Below, one piece after another: positions 25,225 through 33,332 of a DNA stretch of 64,000 nucleotides. A program made the position numbers and the translations under genes. How positions within the stretch are numbered: position 1 is the first letter of the stretch; each line of letters starts with the position of its first letter. The notes beneath the pieces are model-generated. The model was given only the letters and a program-made list of their open reading frames with translations, made no database searches and was not told the DNA's origin. The stretch is from Chryseosolibacter histidinae (GTDB taxonomy: Bacteria; Bacteroidota; Bacteroidia; Cytophagales; Cyclobacteriaceae): the NCBI RefSeq assembly GCF_018598225.1, contig NZ_JAHESF010000020.1, positions 56,857 through 120,856 of the forward strand, given 5' to 3'.

Positions 25225-27645
25225 ATGTTGAAAAACTTTATCCTCATCGCTATCCGCAACCTTCGTAAGAAAGCGGCATTTTCATTTATTAACATCTTTG
25301 GCCTGGCCATCGGCATCAGCACCTGCCTGGTGATCCTCAATTACATCGACTTCGAGACCAGCTATGACGATTTCCATAGCAACGCCGCTACGTTGTATCG
25401 TGTTAACCGCACGTCGATCTTCAATGGTGAAAGAAAACCTCCGATCGTGGTAACTACTTACGGCCTGGGGCCTGCACTGCTCACGGACCTGCCGGAAGTG
25501 AAACGTTATATTCGCACAACAGGGGAGAGCGGCGTGCTTACCTACCAGCCCGAAGCAGGAGATGCGAAGGCCTTTCATGAGGATAATATCCTGGTGGTGG
25601 ATTCAACCTTCTTTCACGCTTTCACTTTCAAAGCACTGGCAGGAAACCTGACCGCAGCCCTTAACGACCCGAATAACATCGTGCTTACCCGTACGGCAGC
25701 TCAAAAATACTTTGGCACCGCTGACCCGCTGGGCAGGATCGTGACGCTTACCGGTGGCCGTATGAATGGCACCTATACTGTCTCTGCCGTGATCGAAGAC
25801 GTGCCCGCGAACTCACACTTTGCTTTCGAGATCATTCTGCCCATCCACAACGCCTTTCAAAGCAGGCAGTACCGCGAAGATGATGGCTGGGGCTGGAACA
25901 ACTTCATCACCTACGTTCAGTTGCACGACGGCGCGAGCTTCCTGGCTGCCGAGCAGAAGCTTCCGGACCTCAGCAAGCGCAGGCTGGACCCTAAGTGGGC
26001 ACACCTGAATGGCCACATGGAGCTGCACCTTCAGCCCGTACGCGATATACACCTGCATCCGGGCATGCGCCTCGACGTAGAGACCGTGAGCCGCAGCACC
26101 CTGTATTTCTTCGGCCTCATCGCCGCCTTCATCCTCATCATCGCCTGGATCAACTACATCAACCTCTCCACCGCAAGGGCCGTTGAGCGGGCGCGCGAAG
26201 TGGGCATCAAGAAGACCATCGGCGCTGTGCGGGGTGAGCTCATCATGCAATTTCTGCTGGAGTCCATGCTGCTCAATTTCATTGCCATCGTCCTGGCCGT
26301 GGGTATCGCGGCGGCATTGCTTCCGGTGCTGGGCAACATCATCGGCAAGGCGCTGGCATTCAATTTCAGCGACCTGCGCCTCTGGCTCACGCTCGCGGTG
26401 CTCTTTGCTACAGGAACACTGGCATCGGGAATTTATCCGGCCTTTGTACTGTCATCATTCCGCATTACCCGGGCCCTGAAAGCACGGCAGAGCGATGGGC
26501 AGGGCTTCTCGTTGCGCAAGGCACTGGTGGTGTTCCAGTTCGCCGCCTCCCTGGTGCTCATTGCAGGCACCTTCGTGGTATACCGCCAGATCAGCTTCAT
26601 GCAAAAGCAGGAGAAAGGATTGCAGATGGACCAGATGCTGGTGGTCTCCGGACCGGGCACCATGAATTGGAACGAGGCGAAGCAAAGACTCACAGCCTTC
26701 AAGGAAGAGGCCCTCAAGATCGCGGGGGTGGAAGCGGTGGCCACATCGGGCTCTACACCCGGGCGTGAGCACAACTGGGGCGCTGATGTACGGAGGAGTG
26801 GCGCGCCGCTGACAGAGTTCAAGCTGGGAAGTGTGGTCTGGATCGATCCGGACTTTATTCCCACCTACAAGATCCCGTTTGTTGCCGGCACCAACTTCGA
26901 TCCGCAGGTGCGGTCAACAATGAAGTCTGCCATCATCAACGAAGCATCGCTGGCGACCTATGGTCTCGGCACTGCGGAGCAGGCGCTCAACGAACAGCTC
27001 GTTCTTGATAAAGATACGGTAGCCATCATCGGCGTGCTCAAAAACTACAACTGGAATTCACTGAAGGCAGAAGTCACACCTTTTATTTTCCTGGCGGATG
27101 ACATCGTGCCTGCAACGTTATCCCTTCACCTCAAACAGGGAGCTATCAGTCCTGCGTTGAACGATATCGGCAAACTGTACAAAGAGCTTCTGCCCGCCGA
27201 TCCGTTCGAGTATCATTTCCTCGACGACACTTTCAATGCCCAGTATAAGAGCGATGTGCGCTTCGGCAACATCTTCGGGTTGTTTGCCATCCTGGCCGTG
27301 ACCATCTCGTGCCTGGGGCTGTGGGGGCTCGCGTCGTTCACCACTTCGCAGAAGCTGAAAGAGATCGGCGTGCGCAAAGTGCTCGGTGCCTCCGTCAGTA
27401 GCATCGTCTACCTGCTCACCGGGCAGTTTCTCAGGCTGGTGCTCATCGCTTCGGCACTCGGTATACCACTGGCATGGTACGGCATGGATACCTGGCTGCG
27501 TGGTTTCGCCTTCCGCATAGGCATGGAGTGGGACCTCTTTGCGCTGCCCGTGACGGCGCTGGCGCTGATCACGTTGCTTACGGTGAGTGTGCAGGTGTTG
27601 AAAGGTGCGGGTACGAATCCCGCGAAGGTGCTTCGGTCGGAGTAG
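25225..27645 (+). CDS. FtsX/MacB-type ABC transporter permease without prefix domain
   Basis: The 806-aa inner-membrane protein starts directly with the first membrane span (FINIFGLAIGISTCLVI), lacking the prefix domain of the permeases at 4793 and 10938. It has two MacB core domains and the motifs REVGIKKTIGA and KEIGVRKVLGA. No PadR or ATPase gene adjoins it, so its regulation and energising partner lie elsewhere. Family membership is clear. Transport substrate is unknown; peptide or lipid-like compounds are typical for the family. Confidence 0.9.
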   Translation: MLKNFILIAIRNLRKKAAFSFINIFGLAIGISTCLVILNYIDFETSYDDFHSNAATLYRVNRTSIFNGERKPPIVVTTYGLGPALLTDLPEVKRYIRTTGESGVLTYQPEAGDAKAFHEDNILVVDSTFFHAFTFKALAGNLTAALNDPNNIVLTRTAAQKYFGTADPLGRIVTLTGGRMNGTYTVSAVIEDVPANSHFAFEIILPIHNAFQSRQYREDDGWGWNNFITYVQLHDGASFLAAEQKLPDLSKRRLDPKWAHLNGHMELHLQPVRDIHLHPGMRLDVETVSRSTLYFFGLIAAFILIIAWINYINLSTARAVERAREVGIKKTIGAVRGELIMQFLLESMLLNFIAIVLAVGIAAALLPVLGNIIGKALAFNFSDLRLWLTLAVLFATGTLASGIYPAFVLSSFRITRALKARQSDGQGFSLRKALVVFQFAASLVLIAGTFVVYRQISFMQKQEKGLQMDQMLVVSGPGTMNWNEAKQRLTAFKEEALKIAGVEAVATSGSTPGREHNWGADVRRSGAPLTEFKLGSVVWIDPDFIPTYKIPFVAGTNFDPQVRSTMKSAIINEASLATYGLGTAEQALNEQLVLDKDTVAIIGVLKNYNWNSLKAEVTPFIFLADDIVPATLSLHLKQGAISPALNDIGKLYKELLPADPFEYHFLDDTFNAQYKSDVRFGNIFGLFAILAVTISCLGLWGLASFTTSQKLKEIGVRKVLGASVSSIVYLLTGQFLRLVLIASALGIPLAWYGMDTWLRGFAFRIGMEWDLFALPVTALALITLLTVSVQVLKGAGTNPAKVLRSE

Positions 27646-27654
27646 GGGTGTGTA

Positions 27655-27745
27655 TCGAGGTTTAACCGCGGAGGACGCTGAGAGGGCGCAGAGGGCCGCG
27701 GAGAAAATACCTTTTGCGTTCTTTGCGTTTTGTATTTTAAATTGC
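27655..27745. repeat. Intergenic repeat, CGCAGAGGGCGC arm family
   Basis: The stretch holds AACCGCGGAGGACGCTGAG, GGGCGCAGAGGGCCGCGG and TTTGCGTTCTTTGCG, short G/C-rich units with a period near 7-8. The same material forms the outer arms of the elements at 28218-28388 and 46905-47190. It starts about 10 nt after the permease stop codon and contains the spurious upstream extension of the VOC frame. Confidence 0.65.
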
Positions 27746-27766
27746 AGGAAGCAAAACCATCGCCCT

Positions 27767-28204
27767 ATGAAAATGCACTCGCAGGAAAATCCGGCAGCGG
27801 CGTTTGTGCCGATGTTGTACCTGAAAGACCTGGCAGCGGCCATCACTTTTTACAAGAAAGCTTTTGGTGCCACAGAGCGGTGGCGTGTCTCCAATGCTGA
27901 CGGCAGCGTGCATGTTGCCGAGATGGATATTCCACCGGCGAGCTTTCGCATGCATGAGGAGGTTTCGCGTGACGGAGCACTGAGTCCGCCGACGTTGAAA
28001 GGAACCACAGTGATCATCAACCTGCTGGTGCCTGATCCCGATAGGCTGGCAGCCCAGGCCATTGCCGCCGGAGCCAAGGAAGTAAGCCCGATGCGTGACT
28101 ATGAATACGGATTCCGGCAAGGAACCATCGCCGATCCTTTCGGTCATTTGTGGTGCCTGGAAAGGATGGATGATCTGAATAAGATCCCGAAACTGCCCTC
28201 CTGA
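27767..28204 (+). CDS. VOC superfamily protein (PhnB-like)
   Basis: The 145-aa protein, started at the ATG at 27767, has the VOC features FVPMLYLKDLAAAITFYKKA near the N-terminus and GTIADPFGHLWCLE near the C-terminus; this ending is typical of the PhnB-like/YdfO subgroup. An in-frame start at 27605 reads through repeat sequence and was rejected. The family includes glyoxalases, drug-binding proteins and proteins of unknown role. It has no operon partner. Function beyond the family is not predictable. Confidence 0.85.
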   Translation: MKMHSQENPAAAFVPMLYLKDLAAAITFYKKAFGATERWRVSNADGSVHVAEMDIPPASFRMHEEVSRDGALSPPTLKGTTVIINLLVPDPDRLAAQAIAAGAKEVSPMRDYEYGFRQGTIADPFGHLWCLERMDDLNKIPKLPS

Positions 28205-28217
28205 TCCGAGATCGGAC

Positions 28218-28388
28218 ACGCAGAAATGCAGTTCACGCGAAGGCGCAAAGAAGTGCAAAGCCCGCAATGAATCTTTAGCGAACGGCTCTTCTTTTGAAAG
28301 CCGTCTGGAGCGGTGTCAGTGCGTTGGCCTTGTGGGAGCGAAGGATCCCACTTCGTGCTCTTTCCGATATTCTTTTGCGGTCTTTGCG
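28218..28388. repeat. Degenerate nested repeat: GCGCAAAG arms around half a GGATCC core
   Basis: Left arm GCGAAGGCGCAAAGAAGTGC and right arm TTCTTTTGCGGTCTTTGCG are roughly complementary. The core (TCTTTTGAAAGCCGTC ... TTGGCCTTGTGGGAGCGAAG, then GATCCCAC) is homologous to the left half of the element at 46905-47190. The right half of the core appears lost. Confidence 0.6.
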
Positions 28389-28449
28389 TAACCTGTATTT
28401 CACATTCGTTATTCAAATTTTTACTATCTTTAGGATACATCACTACTCC

Positions 28450-28710
28450 ATGAAAAAGCTCATTTCATTGCTGGCTTGTATGCTGATCTTTGCTTTGTGC
28501 ACCAACCGCGAAGTGCTGGACAGGATCGCGGGCGATGATTCTCACCGGGAACCGCTTATGGCAGGATCGCCTATAATGATCGATGGCGGAACAAAGATCG
28601 TATACCAGTTCGGGCACATGACACCTGACAAAGGACTGAAGCTTTATTATGACACCATTCCCGCAACGGCAACAATTCCGTCGGACGATTTCCTAAAAGA
28701 TCTCCAATGA
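28450..28710 (+). CDS. Hypothetical secreted protein, 86 aa
   Basis: The protein starts at 28450 with a lysine pair and hydrophobic stretch (KKLISLLACMLIFALC), a likely signal peptide; C17 could be a lipid site but lacks a good lipobox. The remaining approximately 65 residues show no family I know. The frame upstream to 28294 runs through a repeat and was excluded. TATCTTTA about 20 nt upstream partly matches the -7 box. Its stop overlaps the next start (ATGA), so the two are probably one operon and may act together at the cell surface. Confidence 0.6.
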   Translation: MKKLISLLACMLIFALCTNREVLDRIAGDDSHREPLMAGSPIMIDGGTKIVYQFGHMTPDKGLKLYYDTIPATATIPSDDFLKDLQ

Positions 28711-29183
28711 ATCAACGCAACCCGCTTATGAAAATGGTAGCCCGTGCTGCCGTAGTTACCTTGTTGCTATCCTGTACCGGCCGTCAATCAGAAGATGTTC
28801 AGCGCATGCCCATCGAAGGAACCTGGCAGCTGTTGTCAGGCACCCTGATCGAAAAAGGAGATACTACTGTGACCGACTACACACAGGACCGGCGCATGAT
28901 CAAGATCATCAACGCCACGCATTTTTCATTTTTAAACCACGACCTCAAGCAGGGAAAAGACAGCGTGAAATTATTTTCGGCAGGAGGAGGGCGCTACACC
29001 CTGGAGGGCGACCGCTACACCGAATTTCTGGAATACTGCAACGACCGCGGTTGGGAAGGTCATGAATTCGCTTTTACCGTTAGCCTGAAAAACGACACAC
29101 TCATTCAGTCCGGCACCGAAAAGCTCGAGAACCTGGGCATTGAAAGAGTGAATATTGAAAAATATGTAAGGGCCCGGGAATGA
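28707..29183 (+). CDS. Predicted lipoprotein, lipocalin-like
   Basis: The 158-aa protein has a hydrophobic leader ending VVTLLLSC, a good lipobox, so it is likely attached to a membrane. The mature part opens with IEGTWQLLSGTLIEKGD, a pattern seen at the first strand of small lipocalin-like proteins in Bacteroidota, and is predicted beta-rich. Ligand and role are unknown. The start overlaps the stop of the preceding small secreted protein by 4 nt. An alternative start is at 28728. Confidence 0.65.
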   Translation: MNQRNPLMKMVARAAVVTLLLSCTGRQSEDVQRMPIEGTWQLLSGTLIEKGDTTVTDYTQDRRMIKIINATHFSFLNHDLKQGKDSVKLFSAGGGRYTLEGDRYTEFLEYCNDRGWEGHEFAFTVSLKNDTLIQSGTEKLENLGIERVNIEKYVRARE

Positions 29184-29208
29184 TCCCCCTTATTGTTTAT
29201 TATTGTGC

Positions 29209-29787
29209 ATGACCTGGATGGAAGCGATAGCCACCTTCTTCGGACTGCTCTGTGTGTGGCTCACGATCAGACAACATGTATTCTGCTGGCCTGCAGGACT
29301 TGTGCAGGTGCTCTTATTCATCTTTATCTTTTACGACGCCAAGCTGTACGCCGATGTGGTGCTGCACATTATCTATGTGATCCTCAGCATGTATGGCTGG
29401 ATCAACTGGAGTAAACCCGATCGTTCCCAGCTGGCCGTTACGGCTGTCAGGCACCTGCCGCTGTGGATGATAGTGGTGGTGGCGGGCACCGGTCTGTGGG
29501 GTTATGCGCTTACAACGTTCACGGATGCGTCTGTTCCGTACTTTGATTCTTTCGTGGTGATGGCAAGCCTCGTGGCACAATGGCTGATGGCGCGTAAGAA
29601 ACTGGAATCGTGGTACTTCTGGATCATGGCCGACATTGTAGCGATAGGTGTTTACGGTTATAAAGCGCTCTATATGACCACGGCGCTTTATTTTGTTTTC
29701 CTGATCCTGGCAGTGATCGGATATGCTGCCTGGCGGAAAGACCTGCGTACACGAAAACAACTTGCTGACAGCGTTATCACCACATGA
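29209..29787 (+). CDS. pnuC: Nicotinamide riboside transporter PnuC
   Basis: The 192-aa protein has about seven membrane spans and PnuC landmarks: LTIRQHVFCWPAGLVQVLLF, AKLYADVVLHIIYVILSMYGW and a WxxW-like core (YGWINWS). It facilitates uptake of nicotinamide riboside, which is trapped by phosphorylation. The next gene, overlapping by 4 nt, encodes NadR, the kinase that does this, so the substrate assignment is well supported. I placed the start at the ATG at 29209; a TTG at 29203 and an ATG at 29218 are alternatives. It is the first gene of a chain of seven overlapping genes. Confidence 0.92.
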   Translation: MTWMEAIATFFGLLCVWLTIRQHVFCWPAGLVQVLLFIFIFYDAKLYADVVLHIIYVILSMYGWINWSKPDRSQLAVTAVRHLPLWMIVVVAGTGLWGYALTTFTDASVPYFDSFVVMASLVAQWLMARKKLESWYFWIMADIVAIGVYGYKALYMTTALYFVFLILAVIGYAAWRKDLRTRKQLADSVITT

Positions 29788-30782
29788 AAACGACCGGTCT
29801 CACCCTCGGGAAATTCGCACCGCTTCACCGCGGTCATCAGCATCTCATTGAAACCGCTCTTCAGGAAATGAACGAAGTGGTGGTGGTCATCTATGACGCA
29901 AAAGAAGTAACGCCGGTGCCGTTGTCGGTTCGCGCACAGTGGATCAGCAAATTATACCCTTCCGTTGAAGTGATCCTGGCAAGGAATGGCCCCGCTGAAG
30001 TTGGATACACAGACGAGATCAAAAAGGCCCAGGAACAGTACATGCTCGGATTGCTGCGCGGCAGGAAGATCACCCATTTCTACAGCAGCGAACCTTACGG
30101 CGAGCACATGAGCCAGGCGCTGGGCGCTGTGAACCGCGTGGTTGATCAGCACCGGGTAACGTTTCCCGTGTCTGGAACGGCCATCCGGAATGCGCCGGAG
30201 AAACACACAGCCTTTCTGAATCCCGAGGTCTATAAGGACCTGATCACAAACATCGTATTTCTCGGGGCACCGTCCACCGGAAAATCCACGATCACTGAAG
30301 CCTGTGCCCGTCATTTCAATACCACGTGGATGCCCGAGTATGGCCGTGAGTATTGGGAGCAGCACAACGTGGATCGCAGGCTTACTGCCGAACAGCTTGT
30401 AGACCTTGCCCGTGGCCACATTGAAAGGGAAGACCGGAAGCTGATCGAGGCGAGTCGTTATCTCTTTACCGATACCAATGCCATTACAACTTTTATGTTC
30501 TCGCATTACTATCATGGTCATGCGCTGCCGGCACTGGCCGACCTTGCCAGGGTGGCAGAAAGCAGGTATCAGCTCGTGTTCCTCTGTGACACCGACATTC
30601 CCTACGACGATACCTGGGACAGATCCGGTGATGCGAACAGGAAAGAGTTTCAGCAGCAGATCAGGGCGGATCTTGAAAAGCGGAATATTCCCTTTAAATT
30701 ATTGAGCGGCACCGTGGACGAACGCGTGCGCGCCGTGGAGGAAGCACTGACAAACTTCAAACGATATTCAACCGATGAGTGA
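29784..30782 (+). CDS. nadR: NadR-type NMN adenylyltransferase / ribosylnicotinamide kinase
   Basis: The 332-aa bifunctional protein has an N-terminal nucleotidyltransferase domain with GKFAPLHRGH (residues 9-18) and PVSGTAIR (128-135), then a kinase domain with P-loop GAPSTGKS (161-168). It phosphorylates nicotinamide riboside to NMN and adenylates NMN to NAD. The helix-turn-helix repressor domain found in enterobacterial NadR is missing, so it is an enzyme only. It overlaps pnuC by 4 nt and the MoxR-like gene by 8 nt, which ties NAD salvage to the expression of the following unusual operon. Confidence 0.93.
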   Translation: MKTTGLTLGKFAPLHRGHQHLIETALQEMNEVVVVIYDAKEVTPVPLSVRAQWISKLYPSVEVILARNGPAEVGYTDEIKKAQEQYMLGLLRGRKITHFYSSEPYGEHMSQALGAVNRVVDQHRVTFPVSGTAIRNAPEKHTAFLNPEVYKDLITNIVFLGAPSTGKSTITEACARHFNTTWMPEYGREYWEQHNVDRRLTAEQLVDLARGHIEREDRKLIEASRYLFTDTNAITTFMFSHYYHGHALPALADLARVAESRYQLVFLCDTDIPYDDTWDRSGDANRKEFQQQIRADLEKRNIPFKLLSGTVDERVRAVEEALTNFKRYSTDE

Positions 30783-32388
30783 CCTGTTCAACCAAGCGAA
30801 AGGATTCTTTCAAAAAATAGCACAAGCGCCTACCAACCCGCATGCCGAGCCACCGGTGGGAAAGTTCGAGATCCGCGACCTGTATGCCGATGAAGATCGC
30901 ACAGGGCAGTCACAGGAAACTGTGGGCGAGTCACAACAAGCCACGGCACTGGACGAAAAGCTGCGGCAGGCCTACTTCTGGATCACCAACACAGCCATCA
31001 TCAGCCCATACTATGACATTGAATACGACGACGGCAATGCGAAGGAATTTGCCTTCGGCGATAGCAAAGTAAAATTGTCGCTGCCGAACGATCAGAGCTA
31101 CTCCAGCTTTGTGCTCATCCCGCTGCTGAACCTGGTGGTGCAGGGCAAGTGCCTGATCGTGGGCGGGCCGGGCAGGGGTAAGACGGCTACCTCGGTCCTG
31201 TTGGGATTGCTCGCGGGCTATTCCAAGACCGATGTGTTGCGTGCCATCCAGCATGGCCAGCCCCAGATGACCATCAGCGATCTGCTGGGCCATCCGCTGC
31301 CCGCCGACATGGTGAAAGCCGAAAAGACCTCCGACATCCGCATCGCCTGGCGAAAGTGGCTCGGCATGCGCGTGAAGATCATCGACGAGTATAACCGTAT
31401 CCCTACCCGCACGCAATCGGCGCTGCTGACGGTGCTGGCTGACAACTACGCGGAGATCTTCGACCAGATCTACGAGTGCCCGCCGTCAGCGTGGTACCTC
31501 ACGGCCAACGATGATGCGGGTGGTGGAACCTACCAGGTGATCGAAGCCCTCAAAGACAGGATTGACATCGTGATCCGCGCCTTTCACTTCAACACCCGTT
31601 TTATTGAAGACCTGCAGAAGCGCATCGAGCTCAACTTCAAACCGGAGGCGATGATCCCGGAAGAGATCATCTTCAGCGAACAGGAATTGGATGCCATCAA
31701 TAAACAGATCCGTGCCGTGGAGATCCCTGCACCGCTGCGCAAACGCATCGAGTTCTTCTGCCGGAACTTCGAGTTCTTCGAGCCGGCGTCAGACCGCATC
31801 GAATACATGACGAAAGATACCGCCAAGCTTTCAGGTATGGATTTCCATACCCTGTTCATGCTCGACAACGGAAAAGACCAGGTTAAAGATCTCGGCTCTC
31901 AAACCGTCAATGGAATCTCAGTACGCAAGATCCAGACGTTGCTCATCTTCGCCAAGGCGCTTGCTTATTTCCGTGGCAACAAGGTGGTGGCATTGGAAGA
32001 CATCCGCCAGATCATGCCCTTCGTGCTGCATGATACGTTCACACCACACCTGGAGTCGCCTTTCTTCGATCAACCCGGCAACGAGAAATACCGTGTGGAC
32101 CGCATCATCTGGATCAGGAAATTATTCGATCTCTCCTGCGAGGAATACATCGGCCAGAACCTCGACAGTGATGATCCCGTGGAACGGTTCGAAGAGCAGT
32201 TCAAAAAAGGACTTGAGAACGTGCCGTTGCGTGAGATCGACAAACGGTTGCTGGAGATCGAAAAACAACTGCACCGCTGGTCGCTGGACAAGAAGCTCTA
32301 CGGCTATCGCGCTGACGACATTTTGAAGCTTAAGTATTTTTATCAGCGATACAGCAATTACAAGCGTTGGCTGCAATGGAAAAAATAA
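30775..32388 (+). CDS. MoxR-like AAA family ATPase
   Basis: The 537-aa protein has an N-terminal region of about 110 residues and a AAA domain with Walker A GGPGRGKT (130-137) and Walker B IIDEYNR (about 202-208), the DEYNR form being characteristic of MoxR ATPases. The C-terminal part is helical and unassigned. MoxR proteins work as ring chaperones with VWA-domain partners to assemble or metallate protein complexes; a VWA protein is encoded two genes downstream, which supports this. It overlaps nadR by 8 nt. Whether it serves the eCIS or an independent system is unknown. Confidence 0.85.
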   Translation: MSDLFNQAKGFFQKIAQAPTNPHAEPPVGKFEIRDLYADEDRTGQSQETVGESQQATALDEKLRQAYFWITNTAIISPYYDIEYDDGNAKEFAFGDSKVKLSLPNDQSYSSFVLIPLLNLVVQGKCLIVGGPGRGKTATSVLLGLLAGYSKTDVLRAIQHGQPQMTISDLLGHPLPADMVKAEKTSDIRIAWRKWLGMRVKIIDEYNRIPTRTQSALLTVLADNYAEIFDQIYECPPSAWYLTANDDAGGGTYQVIEALKDRIDIVIRAFHFNTRFIEDLQKRIELNFKPEAMIPEEIIFSEQELDAINKQIRAVEIPAPLRKRIEFFCRNFEFFEPASDRIEYMTKDTAKLSGMDFHTLFMLDNGKDQVKDLGSQTVNGISVRKIQTLLIFAKALAYFRGNKVVALEDIRQIMPFVLHDTFTPHLESPFFDQPGNEKYRVDRIIWIRKLFDLSCEEYIGQNLDSDDPVERFEEQFKKGLENVPLREIDKRLLEIEKQLHRWSLDKKLYGYRADDILKLKYFYQRYSNYKRWLQWKK

Positions 32389-33332
32389 CGTTCAGGCCAC
32401 TGATCGACCACCTCGGCAAGTCGGGCGAGCATTACAATCAGCTCTACCATGCGCATGAGCTGCGATACGGCTCGCTCAGCCGGCAACTGCTCACTTCCTG
32501 GATCGTGCGGGTGATCGAACCCGTGGTGATTGCTTCTGCCACGGATGAGTTGCAGGCAGGAAAGGTCTTCAGTTGTTTTTACAGGTCGTTGCTGCCGCTG
32601 CTGGGAAACCAGCTTGCCATCACTTATGAACGTGAATATCAGCAGGCATGGTCGATGCTGGCAAAGAATGCGGCGTTAATGCAGGAGTCACCCGCCAAGA
32701 TCGTTAATGCCGTGAACAACGCCCTGGTGACCCTGCGCATTTATCAGCCCGGCAATGTGCTGCGGTGGATCAGCCTGATGGAACAGACCATTGCCCAGTG
32801 TAAAACAGTCGATGATCTTCTTCGCTGTGGCCGGATCTACGCGTGGCTCTGCGGCATGGCCCAGTTCCGGCAGCGGGCGATGGATGATATCGTAGCCACG
32901 GCGCCGGAGCTCAAGACGTTGATGGAGCGCGCTTCAGGCACATCGTTGTATGATGTCATCGGGCGTCACTGGTACCTGGGCGATGAGCCCACATTTGCCG
33001 GCGTTGCCGGAGGATTCAAGGGGCTGGAAGGTCCTTTCCGCCTTCCTCCGAAAGTTGCGCTGGTCGGGAAGCAGATCGTTGCCACCGATGACCAAAACAC
33101 CTGCGCATTGTTTGCCGATTCCTTCGGATCGATCTTGATCACCGATACGCCGTTTGTGGCTTCGGAGATCACGCGGCAGGCCTCACGGCAGCCCTTCCTG
33201 GAATTTCAGTCGCGCCATGGGGGGAGGCTTGTTCCGTTCGATGACGTGACGTCTGCGGTAATGGTGATGAATACGCTGGTGATGACCCGCGAAAGCTCAT
33301 TCTATCTTTATATCTATGGATGGCACGCGTGA
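32376..33332 (+). CDS. Unknown protein of the MoxR-VWA operon, 318 aa
   Basis: No family is recognised. The protein is soluble, helical in its first 190 residues and beta-richer after about 200 (PKVALVGKQIVATDDQNTCA). It has no signal peptide or catalytic motif that I can name. The gene overlaps the MoxR-like gene by 13 nt and the VWA gene by 17 nt, so it belongs to the same translation unit. The conserved order AAA / unknown / VWA / unknown suggests an adaptor or target of the AAA-VWA machine, similar in layout to the MoxR-VWA ternary systems described by computational genomics. Confidence 0.7.
   Translation: MEKITFRPLIDHLGKSGEHYNQLYHAHELRYGSLSRQLLTSWIVRVIEPVVIASATDELQAGKVFSCFYRSLLPLLGNQLAITYEREYQQAWSMLAKNAALMQESPAKIVNAVNNALVTLRIYQPGNVLRWISLMEQTIAQCKTVDDLLRCGRIYAWLCGMAQFRQRAMDDIVATAPELKTLMERASGTSLYDVIGRHWYLGDEPTFAGVAGGFKGLEGPFRLPPKVALVGKQIVATDDQNTCALFADSFGSILITDTPFVASEITRQASRQPFLEFQSRHGGRLVPFDDVTSAVMVMNTLVMTRESSFYLYIYGWHA

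Noticed and set aside
30775..32388. MoxR-like ATPase as part of a cobalt chelatase (CobS)
   Set aside because: No cobN or corrin pathway genes are present, and the VWA partner has a DUF2201-type layout rather than a CobT one.
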